From Pseudomonas sp. dw_612 (GTDB taxonomy: Bacteria > Pseudomonadota > Gammaproteobacteria > Pseudomonadales > Pseudomonadaceae), in NCBI RefSeq assembly GCF_018449725.1, contig NZ_JAAVVC010000029.1:1-64000 (forward strand): a stretch of 64,000 nt of DNA. The letters are read 5' to 3'. A model generated the notes under the pieces. It saw only the letters and a program-made list of their open reading frames with translations. It was not told where the DNA came from and did not search any database. Of the stretch, positions 1 through 7,674 are shown one piece after another. Every line of letters begins with the position of its first letter. Position 1 is the first letter of the stretch. The translations under genes were made by a program, and so were the position numbers.

Positions 1-60
1 GTGTCAGCCGACATTCATGCCGCTGACACACCGCATTCGCGAGCAAGCCCGCTCCCACAG
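1..60. repeat. REPIN, right half (cut by window edge)
   Basis: The right arm reads cgcgagcaagcccgctccca and is preceded by a small gtgtcag/ctgacac palindrome. The left arm lies outside the window. It matches the other REPINs listed here and is the first unit of a 258-bp duplication. Confidence 0.8.
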
Positions 61-102
61 GGGACAGGTGTTGAATGCAAAATTCGTGACCAACACTCAA
101 CA

Positions 103-186
103 ATGTAGGAGCAAGGCTCGCCCGCGAAGAACGATGACGCGGTGTGTCAGGCGTGACGCCTTCGCGAGCACGCTTCGCTCCTACAG
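103..186. repeat. REP pair, gtaggagcaaggctcgcccg variant
   Basis: Two inverted arms (gtaggagcaaggctcgcccg and cgcgagcacgcttcgctccta) flank a short spacer. This is a diverged REPIN variant with gtaggagc instead of gtgggagc. Confidence 0.7.
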
Positions 187-229
187 GGATCGGCGATGCT
201 GCAAATATTGTGAGCATCACTAAACAATT

Positions 230-317
230 GTGGGAGCGGGCTTGCTCGCGAAGAGGGCGTGTCAGCCGACATCCATGCCGCTGACACACCGCTTTCGCGA
301 GCAAGCCCGCTCCCACA
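230..317. repeat. REPIN
   Basis: Complete REPIN: gtgggagcgggcttgctcgc, an inner gtgtcag/ctgacac palindrome, then the inverse arm. Confidence 0.85.
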
Positions 318-360
318 GGGGAAAGGTGTTGAATGCAAAATTCGTGAACAACACTCAACA

Positions 361-443
361 ATGTAGGAGCAAGGCTCGCCCGCGAAGAACGATGACGCGG
401 TGTGTCAGGCGTGACGCCTTCGCGAGCAAGCGTCGCTCCTACA
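361..443. repeat. REP pair, duplicate of the 103-186 unit
   Basis: Nearly identical to the unit 258 bp upstream. Its right end overlaps the last codon of the DUF6124 gene on the minus strand. Confidence 0.7.
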
Positions 444-807
444 CAGGCTTGTGGTTATCCAGTACGCGATTCGCCGCCATCTCACCCATCACGAGCGACC
501 GATGCAACACCAGCATCGTGTGGCGTCGCGGGCCGTCCGACAGCTCGACGAGGTCGTTGACCATGGCGCGAGCCGTTGATAACGCTTCGAAGACCTCGAC
601 CAGCAACGTTTCGTCATCCACCGCTGCGTCGATGGTGAAGAAGGTGCCGGATCTGCGGGACGGTATCTGCGTTTTCGTCGCCCCGGGGTTGAGGTAGAAG
701 CTGAGCGCACGGTCGGCCGCCGCTTTCATTTTTTCAGGGTCAACAATAAAAGGGGCGTCAAACGCTACTGGATCAGTATTCGGGGGGTTAGGCGTAACTT
801 TGAACAT
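439..807 (-). CDS. DUF6124 (formerly DUF3077) family protein
   Basis: A 122-residue soluble protein with no signal peptide or membrane segment. The N-terminus (MFKVTPNPP) and the C-terminal MGEMAANRVLDN pattern match a small Pseudomonas family of unknown function that I recognise as DUF6124/DUF3077. Members often occur in several copies per genome behind a long, structured leader, as here. It is monocistronic, lies downstream of the receptor gene on the same strand with more than 600 bases between, and is unlikely to be part of the siderophore operon. The stop codon falls inside a REP element. Its function is not known and I assign none. Confidence 0.75.
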   Translation of the reverse strand: MFKVTPNPPNTDPVAFDAPFIVDPEKMKAAADRALSFYLNPGATKTQIPSRRSGTFFTIDAAVDDETLLVEVFEALSTARAMVNDLVELSDGPRRHTMLVLHRSLVMGEMAANRVLDNHKPV

Positions 808-1188
808 AGATAAAACTCCATCGCAAACTTAAGGAGCCATCACCCTCGCTACCAAACGAATGGGTGGCGGCCATACGTGGGTTGGTAGACCGGCGCGACA
901 GAAACCCGGCGCTCCCGAAGGAGCCCCACGCATGACCACCATAAAGCGAGTCCCAACAGCAGGGCTGCATAAGGTGTTGCCATACGACTATCACGACGGG
1001 CTACCAAACCCGATCACTGTTTTGCAGTGACCCGGAAACGATATAGCCCACCCCAAAGCCGCACAAGCCGGCGAATTCTGGCGTACGCGTAGGTAACGAC
1101 GCAAGGCGTTGTAGCCGCTTATGACGTAACACCGAGTGTCTTTAAACACCCGCCGTTAAACATGTTTATGCAGTGCGCCAACTGCCGC
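808..1188 (-). other. Long structured leader upstream of the DUF6124 gene
   Basis: No convincing gene. Three related stretches form inverted pairs: gctaccaaac at 848, ggttggtag at 880 and ggctaccaaaccc at 999. On the minus strand a stem with a UUCG loop lies at 908-927. The layout suggests a structured 5' leader or small RNA belonging to the DUF6124 gene. A single degenerate REP arm follows at 1189-1217. Confidence 0.4.
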
Positions 1189-1217
1189 CATCGCGAGCAA
1201 GCTTTGCTCCTACAAGG
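1189..1217. repeat. Single degenerate REP
   Basis: Reads cgcgagcaagctttgctcct, one REP arm without an inverse partner nearby. Confidence 0.55.
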
Positions 1218-1258
1218 GACTGTGTCGGCCACAAATCCTGCGCACAACACCAAACCCA

Positions 1259-1350
1259 TGTGGGAGCGAGCCTGCTCGCGAAAGCGGTGTGTCAGGCGAC
1301 ATGTTTTTTTGGCTGTGCCGACGCCTTCGCGAGCAGGCTCGCTCCCACAG
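1259..1350. repeat. REPIN downstream of fpvA
   Basis: Complete pair in the gtgggagcgagcctgctcgc variant with a matching inverse arm. It lies about 90 bases after the receptor stop codon. Confidence 0.85.
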
Positions 1351-1441
1351 GGGGACTGCGGTGGCTGTTCGGGTTTAGAGGGGAATTGGCCCATGCCCCT
1401 CAAAAGGGACACGGGCCGTTTTCATACCAGCGGGGGATGAA

Positions 1442-3922
1442 TCAGAACTGCGGGGTGTATTTCACGCTGAACATCACGTTGCGTGGATCGCCGTAGTTGT
1501 TGTTGCCGTTGATCTGGTTGTAAGCCGCTGCGAAGTAGGTCTTGTCGAACAGGTTGTTGGCGTTCATCGCCAGCTCGATTTCCGGTGTGAGTTGGTAGCC
1601 GACGCGGGCGTTCCACACGGTGTAACCCGGGACGTTGACGGAGTGGTCGAAACCGACGGTGTGGGTCTGTGCGGTAAAGCCCAGGCCAGTACTCACACGG
1701 CTCCAGTCGCCGGTCATCTGATAATTGCCCCACACGCGCAGCATGTGTTTAGGCGTCCACCAGCTGAAGATTTTGCCTTCGTTGTCCGGGTCGTCGAGGT
1801 ATTTGGTGGTGTTGTAGGTGTAGCCGGCAAACAGTTGCAGGTTGTCGGTCACTTCGCCGCTGATTTCAGCGTCCAGACCCTGGCTGCGTACCTTGCCGGA
1901 GGCCGTCGAGCAGTACCAGCCGTCGCAGGTTTGCGCACCTGCCGTATTGAGAACGGCGCGGTTTTCCTGGTCGTAACGGAACAGGGCCACGGAGGTATTG
2001 ATCCGGCCGTCCATCAACTCGCCCTTGAGACCGATCTCGTAGTTAGTACCGATGATCGGTTTAAGTACCGCGCCGGTAGTGTCGCGTTCGGTTTGCGGGG
2101 TGAAGACGTCGGCGTAACTGGCGTAGACCGACCATTCACGGCTCAGGTCATAAATAATCCCGGCGTACGGCGTGACTTCACCGGTTTCGGTGGCGGTGCT
2201 GTTCGTATCGTCGGTAATGCTGGTCGGGGTCTCGATCTGAGAGGTGTAGCTGTAGTCGTACCAACTGACCCGCGAGCCGAGCACCACGGTCAGGTCGTCA
2301 ACCGGCTTGACCCGCCAGTTGCCGTACAGGCCTTTCTGGCGGATGTCGTATTTGCTCGGGAAGCCACGACCACCGGGGGTGTTGACCAAACCGTCGTAGC
2401 TGATTTCCGGACGGTTGTTATTAATGTCGAAGATGTTGTCGGTGCTGGCGTTGAAGGTCCGGGCGTATTTGTCGTCCGAGGTGTATTTGGAATAGTTGCC
2501 GCCCAGCATGACTTCCTGCTGCATGGACAAGGCTTCGAACTTGCCGGTGACGTTCATGTCCAGCGCGACTTTGGTGGAGTCCAGGTCCGTCACGAAGTCA
2601 GCGTACTGAATGCCGGTGCCATCGGGACGGATGCCGCTGCCGGTGGTTTGCACCCGCTGGTTCTTGGCCTTGTTGGTTTCGGTCATGTGCACGGCGCCGA
2701 CCTTGAAGGCCCAGTCGTCGTTGAAACGGTGCTCCAGATCGGTGTAGATCGTGGTCACGTCGATGTCCGAGTGGTTCCACTTCGCCCCGGTGTACGTGCT
2801 GCGCGGCAGGTCGATGGGTTTACCGTCGGAATAACGCGGGAAGCCGCGAACGTTCGCGCGGGATTCGCCGCTGGACTGGCTGACCGCCACGCCCACGGTG
2901 GTGGCTTCGCTCAGGTCGAAGTCCAGCGCGCCGTACAGCGAGGTGGTTTTGTACCATTCGGAATCGACGAAGGTGTGGGTGTCGTCCTGGTCGGCCACGA
3001 AGCGGCCACGGATCGTGCCGTTCTGGTTCAACGGGCCGCCGGCGTCCAGTTGCAGACCGTAGTGGTCCCATGAGCCGGCCTTGCCGGTCAGGGTCACGGT
3101 CGGAACGGCCTGGCCGCGTTTGCGCACCAGGTTGACCGCGCCACCCGGGCTGCCGGTGCCTTGCAGCAAGCCCGACGCACCGCGCAGCACTTCCATGCGG
3201 TCGAAGAAAATCAGGTCCTGGGTAGCCCAGTTGCCGATCGCGTAGGTGTTACGCGGGATCGGCACACCGTCGTACTGCCAGTCATCAATCTGGAAACCGC
3301 GCGACGACAGGATCAAACCCCGACCCACGCCTTGGGCACCGACCAGGCCGGTGGTCTTGTTGGCCGCGTCCTTAAGGTCGACGATGTCCTGATCGTCCAT
3401 TTGCTTGCGGGTCATCACCGTGACCGACTGCGGAATTTCCTTGAGGGTGTGGGTGCCCTTGCCGATGGTCACGGCATTCGAGGTGTACGAGTTGGAACCT
3501 TCGGTGGTCGCGCTGACCTGTTTCGCATTGATGGTGGTGGCGCCCAGTTCCAGACCTTCGGTCGAGCTGCCGCGCACCAGCATCAGCGTGTTGCCTTCAA
3601 AGCTGTAATGCACGCCCGTGCCCTTGAGCAACTGGGCAATCGCCGCTGCGCTGCTCAACTTGCCACTGACGCGGGTGCTGCGCAGGCCGGCCATGTCATC
3701 GGCGTTGTAGATCACCTGTTGATTGGTCTGCGCGCCAAACGCCTGTAATGCCTGAGGCAACGGCTGGGCCGGAATGTTAAGGGTGAAGTCTTCGGCGTGG
3801 ACCTGCGCGCTGAGCGGCAGCAGGCACGCCATACCCAGACCGGCCAGCGAACGACGCGAGCGCAGGGTTCGGGCGATGACCAAAGCCTTGAACAGAGGTT
3901 TGAACTCATGAATTGCTGACAT
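1442..3922 (-). CDS. fpvA: TonB-dependent ferric siderophore (pyoverdine-type) receptor with signalling domain
   Basis: An 826-residue outer-membrane receptor. Residues 1-43 form a signal peptide (cleavage after SAQVHA). Residues about 44-130 form an STN/secretin-type signalling domain, the part that in FpvA relays siderophore binding through an inner-membrane anti-sigma factor to PvdS/FpvI. The plug (about residues 160-280) contains LKEIPQSVTVM, IFFDRMEVLRGASGLLQG and GSPGGAVNLVRKR. The rest is beta-barrel, ending in the aromatic KYTPQF signature of TonB receptors. I chose ATG 3922 because it begins the signal peptide; the longer reading frame is untranslated leader. It lies after the NRPS genes on the same strand but is separated from them by a hairpin terminator, so it probably has its own promoter. 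The name rests on architecture and context. Its ligand should be the pyoverdine made by these NRPSs. Confidence 0.9.
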   Translation of the reverse strand: MSAIHEFKPLFKALVIARTLRSRRSLAGLGMACLLPLSAQVHAEDFTLNIPAQPLPQALQAFGAQTNQQVIYNADDMAGLRSTRVSGKLSSAAAIAQLLKGTGVHYSFEGNTLMLVRGSSTEGLELGATTINAKQVSATTEGSNSYTSNAVTIGKGTHTLKEIPQSVTVMTRKQMDDQDIVDLKDAANKTTGLVGAQGVGRGLILSSRGFQIDDWQYDGVPIPRNTYAIGNWATQDLIFFDRMEVLRGASGLLQGTGSPGGAVNLVRKRGQAVPTVTLTGKAGSWDHYGLQLDAGGPLNQNGTIRGRFVADQDDTHTFVDSEWYKTTSLYGALDFDLSEATTVGVAVSQSSGESRANVRGFPRYSDGKPIDLPRSTYTGAKWNHSDIDVTTIYTDLEHRFNDDWAFKVGAVHMTETNKAKNQRVQTTGSGIRPDGTGIQYADFVTDLDSTKVALDMNVTGKFEALSMQQEVMLGGNYSKYTSDDKYARTFNASTDNIFDINNNRPEISYDGLVNTPGGRGFPSKYDIRQKGLYGNWRVKPVDDLTVVLGSRVSWYDYSYTSQIETPTSITDDTNSTATETGEVTPYAGIIYDLSREWSVYASYADVFTPQTERDTTGAVLKPIIGTNYEIGLKGELMDGRINTSVALFRYDQENRAVLNTAGAQTCDGWYCSTASGKVRSQGLDAEISGEVTDNLQLFAGYTYNTTKYLDDPDNEGKIFSWWTPKHMLRVWGNYQMTGDWSRVSTGLGFTAQTHTVGFDHSVNVPGYTVWNARVGYQLTPEIELAMNANNLFDKTYFAAAYNQINGNNNYGDPRNVMFSVKYTPQF

Positions 3923-4165
3923 CGTGCTCTCTATTATTAGTCGAAATGGATAGGACCCATGGGCAACCGAGTGCCCTGCCGCTGCCTGGACCTGTGAACC
4001 GCTTGCGACACCGCAAGTCGATGATCGGCCCCTCCCCGGGCTCGATCGTGTGTCCGGGCAGCGGTAAAAAAGGTGTACAGCTGGGAAAAACTGAACCCTG
4101 TGGCTACCCTGCCCGGCTCGATTTGTCTGCTTACCTAAGTAAGACGTAGCACCGCGCAAAAACCG

Positions 4166-4186
4166 GAATGAGTTTATTTATCATTC
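4166..4186 (-). promoter_or_regulatory. Candidate Fur-type operator upstream of fpvA
   Basis: An A/T-rich inverted repeat, GAATGA-N9-TCATTC, about 245 bases upstream of the receptor start and just downstream of the NRPS terminator. It resembles a Fur box only partly (about 10 of 19 consensus positions). I found no TAAAT-N16-CGT box in this interval. Confidence 0.35.
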
Positions 4187-4195
4187 GCGCAAAAA

Positions 4196-4236
4196 ATTAA
4201 AAAAAGGCCGATGCGTTGGGCATCGGCCATTTTTGT
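4196..4236. terminator. Rho-independent terminator, probably bidirectional
   Basis: A 9-bp stem, GGCCGATGC/GCATCGGCC (4206-4214 and 4220-4228), with A-run on the left and T-run on the right. On the minus strand it is followed by a long U-tract and would end the NRPS transcript before fpvA. Confidence 0.8.
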
Positions 4237-4273
4237 GATCCTTGTCTCGTCCTGAAGGCAACGAAAATCCCCT

Positions 4274-4364
4274 TGTGGGAGCGGGCTTGCTCGCGAAAGC
4301 GGAGTGTCATCCAACAATGATGTTGACTGACTCACCGCCTTCGCGAGCAAGCCCGCTCCCACAT
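4274..4364. repeat. REPIN between the NRPS operon and fpvA
   Basis: Complete pair of inverted gtgggagcgggcttgctcgc arms around an atgatgttgactgactcacc spacer. A short related palindrome (caggagccaagcttgctccc) follows at 4409-4433. Confidence 0.85.
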
Positions 4365-4446
4365 TGGTTTTTGGTGAACACTGGATTTGTGCCCGACAAC
4401 ACTCCCCTGCAGGAGCCAAGCTTGCTCCCACAGGGTTACGCAGGGC

Positions 4447-7400
4447 TTAACCGTTTTGCGCAGCCTTGGCGTTTTGCAATTGCCGGGCTTTTTCCGTGAG
4501 CGCCGCTTTTTCTTCGGGGCTCATGTTGTCCAGACGCATCCGCGCCTGGGCGATTTTCTCCAACTGCCCCGGACTGCTTTCCCGGGCACGCAACGCCGCC
4601 GCCAGACCGGCCACGGTCGGATGATCAAACACCACGCCCGGCTGGATTTCGCACTGCAACAACTTGCGAATGCCGGCCACCAGTTTGATCACCAGCAAGG
4701 AATGGCCCCCGGCGGCGAAAAAGTCCCGGTCGATGCCCAAACGTTCGACACCTAATAGTTGCGCCATGCGCGTCACCAGCAATTGCTCCAGGGCATCGCG
4801 AGGTTGCAGGCCTTCATCGTCCGCCGAGGTGGACGCGAGTTGTTGCAACGCCTTGCGATCAACCTTGCCGTTGGCCAGTCGCGGGAAGCTGTCGATCAAC
4901 TGCACGTGTTGCGGCAGCATCACGCTGGGCAGGCGCAGCGCCAACTCATCGCGAACGGCATCCAGCAACGTCGCCGAAGCTGTTTGATGCGGGACGATGA
5001 ACGCGAGCATTCCGTCCTGCGCAGACTGCCCCGGCAACACCAGTGCCTGCGCAACCTGCGGCAGACGCAGCAGTTCAGCTTCGACCTCGGCCAGTTCGAT
5101 ACGGAAACCCCGCACCTTGATTTGCTGATCGCGCCGACCGTGCAACGCAATCGCCAGATCCGGGCGATAACGCGCCAGATCGCCCGTGCGGTACAGCCGT
5201 TCTTTTGGATCAAACGGGCTCTGGATGAACACGTCCGAATCAGCCTCGACATTCACATAGCCGCGGCACAACTGCGCGCCACCGAGGTACACCTCGCCCA
5301 GCACACCCACCGGCGCCAGTTGCAGATGCTCGTCGAGCACAAACACCTGATTGTTGCCCAACACCTGGGATAGCACGCCGGCGTCCGCCACCAACCCGTC
5401 CAGGCGCAGCGGATGCACCAGCACACCGACCGTGGCTTCGGTCGGGCCGTAGTGATTGAACACCCGGCAATCACTGCGCAAACCGGCGATCCGTTGCACC
5501 AATGCCGGGGCAATTGGCTCACCGCCCAGAATCAACGTGCGCGGCAGTTGCGCGCGTTCGCTGTCGAGCAGCGCGGCCAGGTGCGACGGGACGATCTTCA
5601 GGCAATCGATGGCTTGTTGTTGCAGGAAACCGGCAAACAAATTGCCGTCCTGCATTTGCTCATCGCTGGCCACATGCAGCGCCGCGCCGTTGAACAACGC
5701 ACCGAACAGCGCGGTGTTGCCCAAATCCGCCGCCACCGTGGAGGTGAAGCCGAACTGCCGGCACTGCTCCAGCCCCAGGGCCTGACTGACGTGAGCGGTG
5801 TAGTTGAGCAATTGTTGATGCTCGATCACCACGCCTTTCGGCACACCGGTGGAGCCGGACGTGAACAGCACGTACGCCGCGTGATCGCCCTGAGTGTCTA
5901 GCGTGATCGCCGACGTCGCCGCCGGGGCCGATTGCAGCACGCGATCCACGGTCGCCAGGGGCAACGGATGATCGTGCCATTGCGCGATGTGCGCGGCGTC
6001 GACCAGCAGCAATGCGGCGCCGGCCTGTTCCAGCATCAAGGCTTGACGGGCCTGCGGCCATTGCGGGTCCAGCGGCAGGTATGCCGCGCCAATGCGCCAC
6101 GCCGCGAGCATCGCAACCACCAGCTCTGCCGAGCGTGGCAAGGCCAGCGCGACAATCGCCCCCGGCGCCAGACCTTGAGCTTTCAGTGCCTGGGCCAACG
6201 CCTCGACCTTCACCTGCAATTGCCCATAACTCAGGCATTGATCGCCGTCAGTCAGGGCGACGGCGTCCGGTGTCGTCCGGGCAAAGTCGGCAATCCGCTG
6301 CGGCAGGAATCGACTATCCGCCAACGCTGTCACGGGTGGATTGATCGACAACAAGCGTTGTTGTTCAGCAGCACCCAACACACTCAGTTGACCGAGTTCG
6401 GCGTGAACATTGGCGACGATGTTTTCAAGCAATACGTGCCACTGCGCCAGCAGGCCTTCGATCGCCTGAACCGAGTAGCGGGACGGGTTGAAACGCAGGT
6501 GCAAGGCGTGGGCACTGCCCACCTCGTCCGTTTCCAGTTCAAGCAGCAATTCAAACAGCGCTTCGCGAACAGCCGAACGGGGCGCCCATTGCAAACCATC
6601 GGACGTCGTGGCCTGCGTGGCCCGGCAAACGGCAAAACCGTACGCCGGACGCGCCGCCGTCGGCGCCAGTTCAGGCGACCAGTATTCCTGCCACGTACGA
6701 TGCTCATCCAGACGCGCCGCCAACTCGGTCACCCAAGCGCTGAACGCGGTATTCGCGGTCAGTGACAGATTCAGCGGCAGGGTTTTCGCGAACACGCCCA
6801 CCGCATCGCTGAAGTATTCGTAATCTTCGCGGCTGTCATGCCGCACGCCGACCAGCACTTGTTCATGCCCGCTAAGCCGCCCCAGCAACACCCACCAGGC
6901 CGCTTGCAGCACCACGCGCGGCGATTGCTCCAGAACACCGGCCACTTGCTGCAAACCGTTGCGCAGTGCCGGTTCGAGGCTCAGCGTCAGGGATTCAGTA
7001 ACCACCGACGAAGAAGGATTGCGATACGCCAACCACGGCGTACTCAGATCCGGGTCCGCGCCTTGCAGGTGTTCCTGCCAATAAACCCGCGCCCCGGCCG
7101 CATCTTCGTCGAGCACCACTTCACTGCGCCATTCCAGGTACTGAGTGAATTCACCGCTCTCTTCATCGTCCGCCGCCGTGTCTTGCCCGTAGGCCTGCAC
7201 CAATTGCTGATACAGCAAGCGCACGCCGCTTGCATCGAGGCTGTGCCGGGCCACGCCCAACACCAGTTTCCATTGAGCATCGGCCAGACGATAAAGCACC
7301 GCTTGCGCGCCCTCGGACTCACCGACCACAAAAGAACGTTCCGCCCATTCGCTGAGCTGAGCCTGAATACCGGCCGGGGTTTCGACCCGCGCCTGCACGG

Positions 7401-7674
7401 TCAGCGGGAAGCGCTCGGCGCCCCCGACAAACTGGCGCAAACCATGGAAACCCGGCGCCTTGCCCAACCGCGCGACCAACATCGGTTGCTGCACGAGCAC
7501 GCTGTCCAGTGCGCTTTGCAGCCGCTGCGGATCGAGGGCGCCGCTGATCTCGACCTCCAGGAAACGCAGCGCATCCGCGCAGGCCGGGGCCTTGGGCAAC
7601 TGCTCCAGCATCAACTGCTGTTCAGGCGTCAAGGCGTATCCCAGGTCCTGCTGGTCCATCGATACCTCGTTCAT
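4447..7674 (-). CDS. NRPS module: degenerate C-like domain, Asp adenylation domain, carrier domain
   Basis: 1075 residues. Residues about 10-440 form a condensation-superfamily domain whose HHxxxDG motif reads RHSLDAS (about residue 142): the first His and the Gly are lost, so it is unlikely to form peptide bonds. Residues about 455-940 are an adenylation domain (VLFTSGSTGVPKG, NHYGPTE, NGKVDRKAL). Its specificity residues read D-L-T-K-I-G-H-V-G, the standard Asp code. A carrier domain (FFAAGGHSLL, Ser near 992) and a charged helix (DNMSPEEKAALTEKARQLQ) end the protein. There is no thioesterase. The upstream NRPS ends in a free C domain plus a TauD hydroxylase, so the working module is probably C-hydroxylase on one protein and C-like-A-T on this one, giving beta-hydroxy-Asp. 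The start overlaps the previous stop (ATGA). A second ATG at 7659 has a better ribosome site (GAGG, 6-nt spacing). Confidence 0.88.
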   Translation of the reverse strand: MNEVSMDQQDLGYALTPEQQLMLEQLPKAPACADALRFLEVEISGALDPQRLQSALDSVLVQQPMLVARLGKAPGFHGLRQFVGGAERFPLTVQARVETPAGIQAQLSEWAERSFVVGESEGAQAVLYRLADAQWKLVLGVARHSLDASGVRLLYQQLVQAYGQDTAADDEESGEFTQYLEWRSEVVLDEDAAGARVYWQEHLQGADPDLSTPWLAYRNPSSSVVTESLTLSLEPALRNGLQQVAGVLEQSPRVVLQAAWWVLLGRLSGHEQVLVGVRHDSREDYEYFSDAVGVFAKTLPLNLSLTANTAFSAWVTELAARLDEHRTWQEYWSPELAPTAARPAYGFAVCRATQATTSDGLQWAPRSAVREALFELLLELETDEVGSAHALHLRFNPSRYSVQAIEGLLAQWHVLLENIVANVHAELGQLSVLGAAEQQRLLSINPPVTALADSRFLPQRIADFARTTPDAVALTDGDQCLSYGQLQVKVEALAQALKAQGLAPGAIVALALPRSAELVVAMLAAWRIGAAYLPLDPQWPQARQALMLEQAGAALLLVDAAHIAQWHDHPLPLATVDRVLQSAPAATSAITLDTQGDHAAYVLFTSGSTGVPKGVVIEHQQLLNYTAHVSQALGLEQCRQFGFTSTVAADLGNTALFGALFNGAALHVASDEQMQDGNLFAGFLQQQAIDCLKIVPSHLAALLDSERAQLPRTLILGGEPIAPALVQRIAGLRSDCRVFNHYGPTEATVGVLVHPLRLDGLVADAGVLSQVLGNNQVFVLDEHLQLAPVGVLGEVYLGGAQLCRGYVNVEADSDVFIQSPFDPKERLYRTGDLARYRPDLAIALHGRRDQQIKVRGFRIELAEVEAELLRLPQVAQALVLPGQSAQDGMLAFIVPHQTASATLLDAVRDELALRLPSVMLPQHVQLIDSFPRLANGKVDRKALQQLASTSADDEGLQPRDALEQLLVTRMAQLLGVERLGIDRDFFAAGGHSLLVIKLVAGIRKLLQCEIQPGVVFDHPTVAGLAAALRARESSPGQLEKIAQARMRLDNMSPEEKAALTEKARQLQNAKAAQNG

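Larger units (their letters stand above)
1..443. repeat. Tandem duplication of a REP pair, period 258 bp
   Basis: Positions 1 to about 188 recur at 259 to about 443 with few differences. The copy includes the unique spacer (ggtgttgaatgcaaaattcg) between the two REP units, so one segment carrying two REP units was duplicated in tandem. The second copy contains the stop codon of the DUF6124 gene. Confidence 0.8.

Noticed and set aside
1592..3073. Plus-strand frame of 493 codons opposite fpvA
   Set aside because: Antisense shadow of the receptor gene; no ribosome site, no recognisable motif.
4166..4186. PvdS box in front of fpvA beginning TAAAT at 4180
   Set aside because: The bases 16 and 17 positions downstream are not CGT, so the site does not fit the consensus.
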